A DNA stretch of 64,000 nt from Methylogaea oryzae (GTDB lineage: Bacteria; Pseudomonadota; Gammaproteobacteria; Methylococcales; Methylococcaceae). The stretch covers positions 3,838,001 through 3,902,000 of the forward strand of contig NZ_AP019782.1 of NCBI RefSeq assembly GCF_019669985.1, given 5' to 3'. Position 1 is the stretch's first letter, and each line of letters starts with the position of its first letter. The notes beneath the pieces were generated by a model. It made no database searches. It had not been told where the DNA came from and saw nothing but the letters and a program-made list of their open reading frames with translations. Below are positions 25,256 through 35,357 of the stretch, in pieces. The translations under genes were made by a program, and so were the position numbers.

Positions 25256-25270
25256 TGACGTTTTACGTCA
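25256..25270. promoter_or_regulatory. Palindrome upstream of pilA
   Basis: TGACGT-TTT-ACGTCA, a perfect 6-bp-arm palindrome about 80 bp upstream of the sigma-54-like promoter, a position suited to an enhancer or activator site. The half TTTACGTCAGT also occurs upstream of the peroxidase operon near 22530. Confidence 0.4.
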
Positions 25271-25345
25271 GTTTTCTACCACCCGATCAAACGGAAGACA
25301 TGCCGTAAAGCGTCAGAAACACGAGAAAACGGTCTTTTTCGTCAT

Positions 25346-25361
25346 TGGCACGATGTTCGCT
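25346..25361 (+). promoter_or_regulatory. Sigma-54 (RpoN)-type promoter of pilA
   Basis: TGGCACG-ATGT-TCGCT: GG at 25347-25348 and GC at 25359-25360 have the obligatory 12-bp spacing, with one mismatch in the -12 element (TTGCT expected). It lies 50 bp upstream of the pilin ATG. Pilin genes of gammaproteobacteria are typically RpoN/PilR dependent. Confidence 0.65.
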
Positions 25362-25411
25362 TATAACACTGCGCAGTCAGTTGCACTTTTCAACTACAGG
25401 ACACAAACACT

Positions 25412-25822
25412 ATGAACATGCAAAAAGCACAACAGGGCTTCACCTTGATCGAACTGATGATCGTTGTGGCCATTATCGGTATCTTGGCAGCCATCGCGAT
25501 CCCGGCTTACAGCGATTACACTGCAAAGGCGCAAGCATCGGAAGGTTTTTCTCTGCTGGACGGCCTGAAAACGCCTCTGTCTGAAAACGTCGATGCAAAC
25601 GGCACCTGTGCCGCCCCGACTGGTGCAGTAGTAACCGGTAAATACGGCGCGATCGTTATCACGGGCGACACCACCGCATGTGTCGCGACTTTCACCTATG
25701 CCGCCCCGGCCAGCGCAAAAATTATCGGCGCCACCTCGGCATTGACGTATACCCCCGCAGCGGCCAATCCTTGGTCTTGCGCAAGCAGCTTGCCGGCCGG
25801 CATCAAACCGGCTTCGTGCTAA
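25412..25822 (+). CDS. pilA: Type IV major pilin (PilA)
   Basis: 136 residues. Short leader MNMQKAQQG followed by the class IVa signature [20 protein letters not shown], with Glu5 of the mature protein. It is processed by PilD and N-methylated at Phe. The C-terminal Cys pair (SCASSL...ASC) forms the D-region disulfide loop; another Cys pair lies mid-protein (GTCAAP, TACVAT). No pil assembly genes are adjacent. Followed by a clear terminator. Base composition is lower in GC than neighbours, as is common for highly expressed pilins. Confidence 0.95.
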   Translation: MNMQKAQQGFTLIELMIVVAIIGILAAIAIPAYSDYTAKAQASEGFSLLDGLKTPLSENVDANGTCAAPTGAVVTGKYGAIVITGDTTACVATFTYAAPASAKIIGATSALTYTPAAANPWSCASSLPAGIKPASC

Positions 25823-25864
25823 TGAGGCCGGAAGCCGTCTAGCGCTTCCCGATCTCGATAAAGG

Positions 25865-25899
25865 AAAAGGGTGGTCGCAATTGCGCCACCCTTTTTTCC
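25865..25899 (+). terminator. Rho-independent terminator of pilA
   Basis: AAGGGTGG-TCGCAATTGCG-CCACCCTT followed by TTTT, 45 bp after the pilin stop. Confidence 0.8.
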
Positions 25900-25926
25900 G
25901 TTGCAGACCTTCCCTACGTAATAAAT

Positions 25927-26574
25927 TTACGGTTTTATCGCATACTTTCGCCGGTACTCTTCCACTGCTTCCAACTCCGCTTCGTAGCCCGGGTGTTCAC
26001 GTAGATAGTCCAGAATACCCTCCAGCGAGACGATGGAGCTCACAGGCATCCCGTAGGACTTTTCCACCTCGGCGATAGCGGACGTTTCTTCGCGGCCCTT
26101 CTCCTGCCTATCCAGCGCAATCAACACCCCAGCCGGCGTAGCGCCAGCGTGGCGAATAATTTCCACAGACTCCCTTACCGAAGTTCCCGCCGTAATCACG
26201 TCGTCAACGATGATGGCTTTGCCTTGGAGCGGCGCGCCGACTAAGTTGCCGCCTTCGCCGTGATCCTTCGCCTCCTTGCGATTGAAGACGAAAGGCACTT
26301 CCTTACCGGTCATGTCGGCCAATGCGATGGCGGTAGCGCAAACCAGGGGTATGCCCTTGTAGGCCGGACCGTACAGCAGATCGTACTCCAGACCGGAATG
26401 GAGCAGGGCCTCGGCATAGAAACGGCCTAACCGCCCCAGCCGCGCGCCGCTGTCGAACAAACCGCTATTGAAGAAATACGGACTGAGGCGGCCGGATTTC
26501 AGCGTGAACTGGCCGAAGCGCAAAACGCCGCAATCGATGGCGTACCGGATAAAGTCTCTTTGGAATGGCTGCAT
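25927..26574 (-). CDS. pyrE: Orotate phosphoribosyltransferase
   Basis: 215 residues from ATG 26574, matching the usual family length; a longer frame to 26688 is not needed. Converts orotate and PRPP to OMP in pyrimidine synthesis. Motifs: [47 protein letters not shown] and the PRPP loop [17 protein letters not shown]. Convergent with pilA. Confidence 0.96.
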   Translation of the reverse strand: MQPFQRDFIRYAIDCGVLRFGQFTLKSGRLSPYFFNSGLFDSGARLGRLGRFYAEALLHSGLEYDLLYGPAYKGIPLVCATAIALADMTGKEVPFVFNRKEAKDHGEGGNLVGAPLQGKAIIVDDVITAGTSVRESVEIIRHAGATPAGVLIALDRQEKGREETSAIAEVEKSYGMPVSSIVSLEGILDYLREHPGYEAELEAVEEYRRKYAIKP

Positions 26575-26846
26575 AGAGGTGCCGCTGGCTGGAAAAATAA
26601 GAGGGGATGATAAAGTCGGCAATGAGGATTTTCCACACGAACTGTGGATAACTTGGTGGACAACGACGGGATAGGGCCCCGAGCCCATGGCGATTACCGG
26701 TTAACCGAATGCGTCCCCGCAAATCGAGCGGCGCACAAATAACCCAGCAACAACAATCGGTTACATTATCCTGCGATGCATTAATCGAGCTCCGGCTCGC
26801 GAAATGAACGCCAATGTGCATAACCACGCAGGCGTTATTTGCACGA

Positions 26847-28007
26847 TTAAAGAAATCTGCCCAGCACGGAGTCGAGAAATTGCCAGCCGTGCTCGCTGCA
26901 GCGAATCCTGCCGTGCTCATACAGCAATAATCCATCGGCGCAGCACCGATCCAACTCGGGCTGCAAAACCGCCAAGGGCTGGCCGGTACGCTCACTGAAC
27001 AGTCCTTCGGCAAATCCCTCACGCAAACGCAAAGCATTCATCAAAAACTCCAAGGGCTTTTGCGCCGCCGCCACGGTTTCTACGCCGGCCACGCCTTGCG
27101 CGGAGCCGGCTTTTTCCAAGTAAACGGCGGGATGGCGTTGCTTCCAGCGCCGCTGGATTGTTCCGTCCGCTTGAGTCAGTTTGCCATGGGCGCCGGCGCC
27201 GATACCCAGATAATCGCCGAATTCCCAGTAATTGAGATTATGGCGACACGGAAAACCGGCCCTGGCATAAGCGGACACTTCGTATTGACGGTAGCCGGCT
27301 TCCGACAACATCGCCTGCCCGGTTTGTTGGATATTCCACAACAACCCGTCCTCGGGCAACGCCGGCGGGTGTTTCGCAAAAGGCGTTCCCGGCTCCAAGG
27401 TCAACTGGTAATAGGAAATTTGCGCCGGTTCCAGGGCAATGGCGGTGCGGACGTCGGCAGCGGCCTCCTCAATGCCCTGGCCGGGCAAGCCGAACATCAA
27501 ATCCAGGTTGAAATTGACAAAACCGGCCGTCTTGGCCATTTCAACGGCGGCCAAGGCCTCCTGGCGGTCGTGAATCCGGCCCAGCGCCGCCAACTGACGA
27601 TCTTGGAAGCTTTGTATGCCGATGGACAGGCGATTGACGCCGGCCGCTCGAAAACCGGCGAACTTACCCGCCTCCGCAGTGCCGGGATTGGCCTCCAGGG
27701 TAATTTCGGCATCTTGGGCCAACGGAATACGCCGGCCGATGCCTTCCAACAGATCGGCGATGGCTTCGGCGCCGAACAGGCTGGGGGTTCCTCCGCCGAT
27801 AAACACCGTCTGCACCGGCCTGGGGCCGCAAACGGCCAGCTCCGACTCCAAATCGGCCAAAAGCGCGGCAACGTAGCGCCGTTCCGGCAACGTGTCCGTA
27901 GCGTGGTGGGAGTTGAAATCGCAATACGGGCATTTACGAACACACCAGGGGATATGCACGTATAGCCCTAAGGGAGGCGCCAAGCGCTCGTCATCCACGG
28001 CGATCAC
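26847..28007 (-). CDS. hemW: Radical SAM haem chaperone HemW (coproporphyrinogen oxidase-like)
   Basis: 386 residues. Radical SAM cluster CVRKCPYCDFNSH, then FIGGGTPSLFGAEAIADLL, ANPGTAEAGKFAGFRAAGVNRLSIGIQSF and the C-terminal HemN_C domain (LMNALRLREGF). HemW delivers haem to target proteins rather than oxidising coproporphyrinogen. Lacks the N-terminal extension of HemN. Stands alone here. Confidence 0.93.
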   Translation of the reverse strand: MIAVDDERLAPPLGLYVHIPWCVRKCPYCDFNSHHATDTLPERRYVAALLADLESELAVCGPRPVQTVFIGGGTPSLFGAEAIADLLEGIGRRIPLAQDAEITLEANPGTAEAGKFAGFRAAGVNRLSIGIQSFQDRQLAALGRIHDRQEALAAVEMAKTAGFVNFNLDLMFGLPGQGIEEAAADVRTAIALEPAQISYYQLTLEPGTPFAKHPPALPEDGLLWNIQQTGQAMLSEAGYRQYEVSAYARAGFPCRHNLNYWEFGDYLGIGAGAHGKLTQADGTIQRRWKQRHPAVYLEKAGSAQGVAGVETVAAAQKPLEFLMNALRLREGFAEGLFSERTGQPLAVLQPELDRCCADGLLLYEHGRIRCSEHGWQFLDSVLGRFL

Positions 28008-28201
28008 GACCGACGGGCAAGAAGCGCCCGGCGTTGCACGAAACGAAAAAATGTTTCCATTACGAAACGGCGATTCCTGGGCGAAACGGCTTACCAGTTT
28101 ACCGCGAAAGCCCCTGGAATGCCTTTAGCCGCATGACGGTATCCGATACCTTATGCGACGCTTAATCATGAAGCACTAATACTTGTCCAGAGACAAAAGG
28201 C

Positions 28202-28230
28202 TTGACACAAGGAAACAGACTGTTTAAAAA
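28202..28230 (+). promoter_or_regulatory. Sigma-70 promoter upstream of the 60-residue membrane protein
   Basis: Perfect TTGACA (28202-28207), 17-nt spacer, TAAAAA (28225-28230). About 120 nt of 5' leader separates it from the ATG at 28356. The rest of the 348-bp gap from 28008 holds no gene that I can support. Confidence 0.55.
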
Positions 28231-28355
28231 AACAACGCGGGAGCACACTTTGCCGTCCCGGCGTCGCGCAGGCTCTCGTGGCTTTGCGTGGGTTGGTAGG
28301 CGTCGCTCTTTGACGCACTTTTGTTAACTGATACTTATCTCTAGAGGTTAAGAAC

Positions 28356-28538
28356 ATGGAACAAGAAAAAGACAACTTTTGGTTGATTATCGGCGGCGTA
28401 ATCGCTCTGGCCATCGTGCTGGTAGTGATGCTGAAGAGCCGTGAAATGGAAAGCGCCGGCTTCTCCAGCGGCTACGCTGAATCCAAAGCCGAAGTCGATA
28501 AGCAAGTTGCCAAGGCGCACACGATGGCCAACAAGTAA
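28356..28538 (+). CDS. Small single-TM membrane protein, unknown function
   Basis: 60 residues with GAGG about 11 nt upstream. N-terminal MEQEKDNF, one TM helix (WLIIGGVIALAIVLVVML) and a charged helical tail (ESKAEVDKQVAKAH). Nin-Cout or the reverse cannot be decided. A strong promoter with a long leader suggests a well-expressed protein. Not recognised as a named family. Confidence 0.65.
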   Translation: MEQEKDNFWLIIGGVIALAIVLVVMLKSREMESAGFSSGYAESKAEVDKQVAKAHTMANK

Positions 28539-28856
28539 GCAGTTCTTCACCGGTGATTTCACCGGTGGGAACGGTTTGCAAGGCCCAAGGAATTAATAAT
28601 CAAGCTTAGGGATAAGAGGAGAACTGATTACTCCGCCTTGCTATGCGGTAGCTGCCTGGATGTCGAGATAGAACAACGACTATAAGTACATCCGGCACCA
28701 ACAAAAGGCGCTATCGCACGGCAAGGCATTTTTATTCCCCCCACCGCGGCTTGCTGGCAAGCCCAATCGCCGCCTCGTAAAAATCTCACGATATTTGGCT
28801 TTCCGAGCCATGCGCTATAGTTGCCCGACAGTTGATGGAAACTGAGGGCGTCTTCC
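28539..28856. other. Intergenic region with CACCGGTG repeats and a possible ATPase promoter
   Basis: 318 bp without a gene. CACCGGTG occurs twice (28548-28555 and 28560-28567), forming a small dyad after the 60-residue gene. Near the right end, TTTGGC (16-nt spacer) TATAGT could be the promoter for the P-type ATPase. Confidence 0.35.
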
Positions 28857-31559
28857 GTGAAAATCCACCAAGTCGGCACCGAAGAAGCCGTCGCCAGCCT
28901 CCATAGCTCCCGATCAGGACTTGACCAAACCGAGGCCCTGCGCCGTTTGGCCGAATACGGCCCCAATAGCGTGGAAGCACTCGCCGGCAAGCCGCTTTGG
29001 CTGGTCTTTATTGAAGAGTTCAGCCACTTTTTCGCCTTGATTTTATGGCTGGCGGCGGGCTTGGCGTTTTTTGCCGAATCTCGGCAACCGGGGCAGGGCA
29101 TGTCTACCCTGGGATACGCCATCCTTGGCGTCATCGCAGTCAACGGCCTGTTTTCCTTCTGGCAGCAATATCGCGCCGAACAAGCCGTGACAGCCCTGCA
29201 GAAACTGCTGCCGCAGTATGTCAAGGCGCTACGCGAAAACAAGATCGCCCTCATACCCGCAGCCGACCTGGTGCCCGGGGACATTATCGCCTTGCAGGAA
29301 GGCGACAACGTGCCGGCCGACTGCCGGCTGATCGAAGCCTATTCGCTGCGCGTCAACAACGCCACCGTCACCGGCGAATCCCTGCCCCAGGCGCGGGATG
29401 CCCTGCCTTCCGGCGAAGACGAAACCGTCCACAGCCGCAACGTGTTGCTAGCCGGCACCAGCGTCGTTTCCGGCGAGGGCACGGCGGTGGTATTCGCCAC
29501 GGGGATGCACAGCGAATTCGGCAAGATCGCCCACCTCACCCAAACCGCGGGCGACATTTTGTCGCCGCTGCAAAAAGAGATCGTTCGCCTCAGCCGCATC
29601 GTGGCAGGACTGGCCTTGGGGCTAGGCGTGCTGTTTTTCGTTATCGGCCAAGCCATGGGCCTGTCGTTCTGGGACAACTTCCTTTTCGCCATCGGCATCA
29701 TCGTCGCCAACGTACCGGAGGGCTTACTGCCCACGGTGACCCTCTCCCTGGCCATGGCCACCCAACGCATGGCCAAGCGCAACGCGCTGATACGCCACCT
29801 GCCTTCGGTGGAAACGCTGGGCGCCGCCACGGTGATCTGCACCGACAAAACCGGCACCCTCACGCAAAACCGCATGGAAGCCCGCGCACTATATTTGAAC
29901 GGCGAACACCTCAGCTTGGCCGACGTGCACCGGCGACCGGATTTGGCGCGCGAACATCACCGTTTTTTCGAAGACGCCCTCCTGTGCCATAACCTGAAGC
30001 AAGCCATCGACAACGGCCGCACCCATTGGTTGGGCGATCCCATGGAAGTCGCCTTGGTGGGTATGGCCAAAGCCTGCCTGGGAACGGCCATCGCGTATCC
30101 GAAGATCAACGAAATTCCTTTCGACACCGACCGCAAACGCCTGTCCACCGTCCACCATACCCCGCAGGGCGCCGTGCTGTACTGCAAGGGCGCGCTGGAG
30201 ACGGTGCTGCCGCTGTGCGACCAGGTTAGCCTGGATGGCCGCCTGGAGCCGCTTCACGACGACCAGCGGCAACGCTTCCAACAAGCCCAAGAAACCTTGG
30301 CGGCGCAAGGCCTGCGGGTACTGGCCTTTGCCTGGCGGGAATTGGGTGGCGAACACAGCGGCCAACATCTGGAAGAAAAGCTGGTGCTGGCCGGCTTGGC
30401 GGGATTGCTCGACCCGCCCCGCCCGGAAGTGCCGGCCGCCTTGCAAAAATGTCGCACGGCCGGCATCAAGGTCATTATGGTAACCGGCGATCATCCCCAC
30501 ACGGCGGTGGCCATCGGCCGGGAAATCGGCTTGATCACAGGCGAACACCCGGTGGTCGTCACCGGCGACCGCTTGCGCAAACTCAGCAAAACCCAGTTAC
30601 AACTGGCCCTGGACTCTCCCGAGATCGTCTTCGCCCGAGTGGCGGCGGACCAGAAAATGCGCATCGTCGAAGCGCTCAAGAGCAAGAAAGAGGTGGTGGC
30701 GGTTACCGGAGACGGCGTCAACGACGCGCCGGCCCTGAAATTGGCCGACATCGGCATCGCCATGGGAGTGGCCGGCACCGACGTAGCCAAGGAAGCGGCC
30801 GATATGATCTTGCTGGACGACAACTTCGCCAGCATCGTCGCCGCCATCGAGGAAGGGCGCTCGGTGTTCGACAACATCCGCCGCTTTCTCACCTACATCC
30901 TTACCTCCAATATCCCGGAGCTGGTGCCTTACCTGGCTTTTGCGCTGCTTAAAATTCCGCTGCCGCTGACGATCATCCAGATTCTCGCGGTGGACTTGGG
31001 CACCGACATGATTCCCGCCCTTGGACTGGGCGCGGAAAAACCGGACCCCGCCACCATGACCAGCCCGCCCCGGCCACGCTCGGACACGCTGCTCAATTGG
31101 CGCATCCTGATGCGCGCCTATCTGTATTTGGGGACAATGGAAGCGGTTGCGGCCATGGCAGCGTTTTTCTACGTGCTGCACGGCGGCGGCTGGCGTTACG
31201 GCGACTTCCTGGCGGACAACGCGCCGCTCTATTTGCAGGCCACCACGGCCTGCCTCGGCGCCATCATCGTCGCACAAATCGCCAACGTGTTTATCTGCAA
31301 GTCGCCCGGCCGCAGCCTATTCGCCGCGCCGCTACTCGACAACCGGTTGATCCTCTGGGGTATCGCCCTGGAAATCGGCTTGATCCTCGCCATCGGCTAC
31401 ACGCCATGGGGCAACCGCGTGTTCGGCACGGCGCCCATCGGCGCGGAGGTTTGGCTGTTCGCCGCGCCGTTCGCGCTGGGCATGGTGGCGCTGGAAGAAT
31501 TGCGGAAGCGCCTGACGGGAAGCGCCGCCGCCAACCGGCGGGCGGGCGCGTCCCGATAA
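28857..31559 (+). CDS. P2-type cation-transporting ATPase
   Basis: 900 residues from a GTG start. Order: N-terminal cation_ATPase_N, actuator domain with TVTGESLP, TM4 with NVPEGLLPTVTLSLAMATQRMAKRNALIRHLPSVETLG, phosphorylation site CTDKTGTLTQNR, hinge TGDGVNDAPALK and C-terminal helices. The TM4 PEGL motif and the following stretch match the Na+,K+/Ca2+ (P2) group rather than heavy-metal P1B pumps. Ion not certain. Convergent with the UPF0182 gene (3-bp gap). Confidence 0.93.
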   Translation: MKIHQVGTEEAVASLHSSRSGLDQTEALRRLAEYGPNSVEALAGKPLWLVFIEEFSHFFALILWLAAGLAFFAESRQPGQGMSTLGYAILGVIAVNGLFSFWQQYRAEQAVTALQKLLPQYVKALRENKIALIPAADLVPGDIIALQEGDNVPADCRLIEAYSLRVNNATVTGESLPQARDALPSGEDETVHSRNVLLAGTSVVSGEGTAVVFATGMHSEFGKIAHLTQTAGDILSPLQKEIVRLSRIVAGLALGLGVLFFVIGQAMGLSFWDNFLFAIGIIVANVPEGLLPTVTLSLAMATQRMAKRNALIRHLPSVETLGAATVICTDKTGTLTQNRMEARALYLNGEHLSLADVHRRPDLAREHHRFFEDALLCHNLKQAIDNGRTHWLGDPMEVALVGMAKACLGTAIAYPKINEIPFDTDRKRLSTVHHTPQGAVLYCKGALETVLPLCDQVSLDGRLEPLHDDQRQRFQQAQETLAAQGLRVLAFAWRELGGEHSGQHLEEKLVLAGLAGLLDPPRPEVPAALQKCRTAGIKVIMVTGDHPHTAVAIGREIGLITGEHPVVVTGDRLRKLSKTQLQLALDSPEIVFARVAADQKMRIVEALKSKKEVVAVTGDGVNDAPALKLADIGIAMGVAGTDVAKEAADMILLDDNFASIVAAIEEGRSVFDNIRRFLTYILTSNIPELVPYLAFALLKIPLPLTIIQILAVDLGTDMIPALGLGAEKPDPATMTSPPRPRSDTLLNWRILMRAYLYLGTMEAVAAMAAFFYVLHGGGWRYGDFLADNAPLYLQATTACLGAIIVAQIANVFICKSPGRSLFAAPLLDNRLILWGIALEIGLILAIGYTPWGNRVFGTAPIGAEVWLFAAPFALGMVALEELRKRLTGSAAANRRAGASR

Positions 31560-31562
31560 GGC

Positions 31563-34283
31563 TCAGTAAGAGCGCAGTTCGCTTTTCGACTCCGCCGGAG
31601 CCTGCGCCGGCTCGGCTTCGATCGGAACAGGCAAGGCGGCGGGCTGCGGCCGGCCATCGTGCGCTTTCAGCTGCGCCATCAGCTTCTTAAGGGCGGCATC
31701 CAGGCTACGATCCATGACGACTTCTGTGCCCATGGAAACGATCACCCGGGCCAGCTGCGGTATCTTGGTGGTGCTGGACGCGGTGATATATACCGGCTGC
31801 ACGTAAACCACCGCGTGGCCGATGGGCAGCACGATGGTGCGGCCGCGGTTGATCCTGGCGCCGCGCTGATCCCACAAGGTGAACTGCTCGCGAATCACCG
31901 GATCCTGGTCGATCAAAGCGCTGATTTGCGCCGGACCATCGATTTGTTTCTGCGGGAACTTGTAGATCACCAACTTGCCTGCGTAGTCCAGCCCGCTGCA
32001 AGTTTCGTTTTCCATGGGCCCCGCCACGGCCAATACGCTAAGGTTGTCGCGGCCGACCGGCGTCATGGGGCTGATCAACACGAATTTTTGCAACTCAGGG
32101 CAGTCCGGCGCATCGATGGTCAGGTAATACGGACGCATGGGCTGAGGCGGATGGACGCCGATGTTTTGCGCAAACGCCCAGGTCTCCGACTGCTGATAGA
32201 ACTGATCCGGATTGGTCTGGTGATAACGGGCATAGAGCTGCATCTGCAAGGCGAACAAATCGCGCGGATAGCGCAACTGTTCGCGCAACAGCGGCAGCAT
32301 CTCGCTGACATCCTTGAACAGGCCCGGATAAGCCTTGCGGTAGGCTTGAATGACCGGATCGGTCGGATCGCTGATGTAAAACTTGGTGGTGCCGTTATAA
32401 GCGTCCACCACCACTTTCACCGAGTTGCGGATGTAGTTGAATTCCTTGATGTCCGTCGCGCTGGCGCCCACCTTGAACGGAAACCTCACGGCCTTGGCCG
32501 CCGGATAATGGGGCGACAGCGTGTAGGCGTCCTGTATCCAATACATGCGGTTCGGCGTCACGGCTAGATAGGGATCGCTGTCCAACTCCAGGAACGGCGC
32601 CAGCGTCTTGATGCGATCCACGATATTGCGGCGGTAGAGAATCTTGCTGTTTTCGTCGATGTTGAAGGAGAAAAACAACTTCTCATCGCGGTAATACACC
32701 GCATAAATCAATTTGCGGAACAAGGACGACAAAGGCACGCCGCCCTTGGCGCGATAGTCCGATTTCAACTCCGGCTCCGACGCGGAAATATCCACCGCGT
32801 TGAGCTTGTTGGGCGCGATGGCGTAGTCGAGATTTTCCTGGCCGTAATAGACGTCGGGGCGCTTGATGGTCATGCCCACCGGCGACTGCTGCTCCAAGTC
32901 CCTCAAATACCACTGCATGGGCTCTTCGCCCCGCTGCGCGGCCGGGATCACCACGGCGCCGAAGCCGTGGGTATAGCGCAAGTGGCGGTTTTCCCAATTC
33001 TTGGCGGCGTCGGGCAGCTTATCCATGTTCACTTCGCGCGCCGCCAGGTCCACCTGTTGCAAACGGTTATTGATGGGGTAACGGCCCACATCCACCGGCG
33101 AGAAGTTGTAGTAGGGACGGATGCCTTGGAATTGCTGGAACACGTCCTCCAGCAATTCTTCATCCCACACCGGGATATTGGACAAATGCTGTTGCAAGGC
33201 CGGGCCGATGCGGTCGATTTCCGCTTCCAGATCGGAGGCCAGGTCGAAATCCACATATTTCACGTTACGCAGGCCGAACGCGTCGAGAGTGGCGTCGATG
33301 TTGGCCTGCATGTAGCGCCCTTCGGTTTTCACCGGATTGGGCTTGACCAGGTACTTGTCCAACAGCACCGGGATCAAATCCAGCTGGCGCATACCCAGCA
33401 CCACCAAGAAACCGATGCCTAGCAATCCGGCGGTTTTCAGGCCGCGCCCCCGGTTGAAGAAGTACACCACGCTGAGGGAGGCGCCCAGAAAGGTCAGCAC
33501 GCTGAGCCAAATCAAGGGCAGCTGATAATTCATCTCCACAAAGCCCGGCCCATAAAACACCGGTTCGTGCTTGTTGGTGAACAACAAGCCGTAGCGCTCC
33601 AAGATGAAGCCCCAGCACTGGATCAGCAGGGTCACCACCACCAAGCCGGTGAGATGGGCGCGCGCCTCGGGCGGCCACTCCTTGCGCTGGGTGGGAATGG
33701 TGTAGTGCTCGACCCAGTACAACACGGCCATGGCGCCCGACAGCAGGATGAACGTCCACAGCAAAGCGTTCTGGATCAGCTTGAAGATGGGATACGAGAA
33801 CAAATGGAAACCGACGTCGTGGCCGAACAAGGGATCGTCCACCCCGGCGGCGGGGCCGAAGAAAAACAGCAACGCATCTTCCCAGTGCTGGTAAAACGGC
33901 ATGGCGATGATCGCCGCCAACACCAGGGACAAAGGCAGATACACCTGCATGGAACCGCTTTGGAAGCGGTGCATCAAGCGCAGATAGCCCTTGCCTTCAG
34001 GCGACTGGGCCAGCAGGGCGAACTCCGTTTCGTCCACCCCCAGGTAGCGGGATGCCGCCCAGAAATTGAGGAAAAAGATCAGGAAGAAAAACAGCGTAAC
34101 GCCGCCGGACAGAATGTAGCGATAGAGGAACCGCAGCCAGAAATACGGTTCGAAATTCAACGCCTTGAACCACCACCAGTCCACCAGGAAATGGGTGAGC
34201 AGGATTCCGGCGATCAACCCGGTCGCGGCCAAAACGGCAAGGGCAACGCACAGGAAGATCAGCAGGTTTTTCCAGTTGGGCAT
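31563..34283 (-). CDS. UPF0182 family membrane protein (COG1615)
   Basis: 906 residues from ATG 34283. Seven or so N-terminal helices (WKNLLIFLCVALAVLAATGL, ALNFEPYFWLRFLYRYILSG) and a large extracytoplasmic domain with LPRNIVDRIKTLAPFLELDSDPYLAV-type and DAYTLSPHYP segments characteristic of the family. The C-terminus is Pro/Ala-rich (PVPIEAEPAQAPAES). Function unknown across bacteria. The frame is intact throughout. Confidence 0.92.
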   Translation of the reverse strand: MPNWKNLLIFLCVALAVLAATGLIAGILLTHFLVDWWWFKALNFEPYFWLRFLYRYILSGGVTLFFFLIFFLNFWAASRYLGVDETEFALLAQSPEGKGYLRLMHRFQSGSMQVYLPLSLVLAAIIAMPFYQHWEDALLFFFGPAAGVDDPLFGHDVGFHLFSYPIFKLIQNALLWTFILLSGAMAVLYWVEHYTIPTQRKEWPPEARAHLTGLVVVTLLIQCWGFILERYGLLFTNKHEPVFYGPGFVEMNYQLPLIWLSVLTFLGASLSVVYFFNRGRGLKTAGLLGIGFLVVLGMRQLDLIPVLLDKYLVKPNPVKTEGRYMQANIDATLDAFGLRNVKYVDFDLASDLEAEIDRIGPALQQHLSNIPVWDEELLEDVFQQFQGIRPYYNFSPVDVGRYPINNRLQQVDLAAREVNMDKLPDAAKNWENRHLRYTHGFGAVVIPAAQRGEEPMQWYLRDLEQQSPVGMTIKRPDVYYGQENLDYAIAPNKLNAVDISASEPELKSDYRAKGGVPLSSLFRKLIYAVYYRDEKLFFSFNIDENSKILYRRNIVDRIKTLAPFLELDSDPYLAVTPNRMYWIQDAYTLSPHYPAAKAVRFPFKVGASATDIKEFNYIRNSVKVVVDAYNGTTKFYISDPTDPVIQAYRKAYPGLFKDVSEMLPLLREQLRYPRDLFALQMQLYARYHQTNPDQFYQQSETWAFAQNIGVHPPQPMRPYYLTIDAPDCPELQKFVLISPMTPVGRDNLSVLAVAGPMENETCSGLDYAGKLVIYKFPQKQIDGPAQISALIDQDPVIREQFTLWDQRGARINRGRTIVLPIGHAVVYVQPVYITASSTTKIPQLARVIVSMGTEVVMDRSLDAALKKLMAQLKAHDGRPQPAALPVPIEAEPAQAPAESKSELRSY

Positions 34284-34530
34284 AATGTCCTCGTTGTGTC
34301 CAATCCGGTCGGGTGGTAGGCGGGAGCCGCGCCGGCGGCGGCAGGCCAAGGCAGGCAATAGGCAGGAGCTAAGATAATACGTCGGCCACTATCCTACAAG
34401 CCGGGCGGCCGGTGCGAACGGGCGGCGGGAGCGCGGACTTTGTCCATGGCGAAGCGCGTTATCAAGGCGCGGCGAACGGCCCTCGCAGGAAGAACCGGCA
34501 ACCCACCGCGGCCTTGCGCCAAGACCCCGG

Positions 34531-35340
34531 TCAGCCTTCGACCACGCGACACACCACGGCGGAAATATTATCCGGCCCGCCTCGCTCGCGCGCCAAGTTG
34601 ACCAATGCCAGGCAGGCGATGGACGGAGGGGCTTCCAGCAAATTCGCCAACTCGACGGGGCTCAGCTGATCGTGCAGGCCGTCGGAGCTCAGCAGGAACA
34701 CGTCCTCCATTTGGACAGACAAAGGCTCGACCGAAATCTGCGGACGAAGCTCTTGGTCGCTGCCCAGGGCGCGAACGATAACGTTGCGACAGGGGTGATC
34801 CACCGCGTCGGCCTCCGACAACATGCCGCCGCGCACCATTTCCGCCACCAGGCTATGGTCTTCGGACAGCTGCTGCAATTGGCCGTTGCGCAAGCGATAC
34901 AGCCGGCTATCGCCGACATGGACAAACCAAGCCTGTTCGCCGGCCAAAGCCAGCGCCGTGGCGGTGGTGCCCATGCCGCGCTGGGCGGGATTGGCCTCCC
35001 CCTGATCGAGAATGCGACGATTGGCCGTCGCCAAGGCAAGCCGCAAAGCCGTCGGCAAAGGCTCGGCCAAGTCGACCACGCAAGCCTCGTTCATGGCATC
35101 CAGCGCCATTTGGGCGGCAACCTCGCCGGCGGCGTGCCCGCCCATGCCGTCGGCCACCACCAATAAGGCGCCACCGCTGGGCAAACTGAACACGCCCACG
35201 CGGTCCTCGTTGTTTTGCCGGACGCAGCCCATATCGCACAGGCTGGCCACTTCCGCCGCCATGCCGGCGCTGAGGCTGATGCGCTGGACGTCGGGATCCG
35301 CCGTCGGAAAGTCGAGTTGCGGGTTGTGGGATACGGCCAT
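34531..35340 (-). CDS. PP2C-family Ser/Thr protein phosphatase (Stp1/PrpC-like)
   Basis: 269 residues from ATG 35340 (CGGAG 9 nt upstream) instead of a TTG at 35361. Motifs in order: CDMGCVRQNNEDRVG, VVADGMGGHAAGEVAA, RGMGTTATAL, VHVGDSRLYRLR, LSSDGLHDQLSP and GGPDNISAVV, including the metal-binding Asp residues. Family role: dephosphorylates Hanks-type kinase targets. No kinase gene is adjacent. It lies 17 bp after ndh on the same strand, so likely co-transcribed. Confidence 0.92.
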   Translation of the reverse strand: MAVSHNPQLDFPTADPDVQRISLSAGMAAEVASLCDMGCVRQNNEDRVGVFSLPSGGALLVVADGMGGHAAGEVAAQMALDAMNEACVVDLAEPLPTALRLALATANRRILDQGEANPAQRGMGTTATALALAGEQAWFVHVGDSRLYRLRNGQLQQLSEDHSLVAEMVRGGMLSEADAVDHPCRNVIVRALGSDQELRPQISVEPLSVQMEDVFLLSSDGLHDQLSPVELANLLEAPPSIACLALVNLARERGGPDNISAVVCRVVEG

Positions 35341-35357
35341 GCCGGGTCGCTCCGGGG

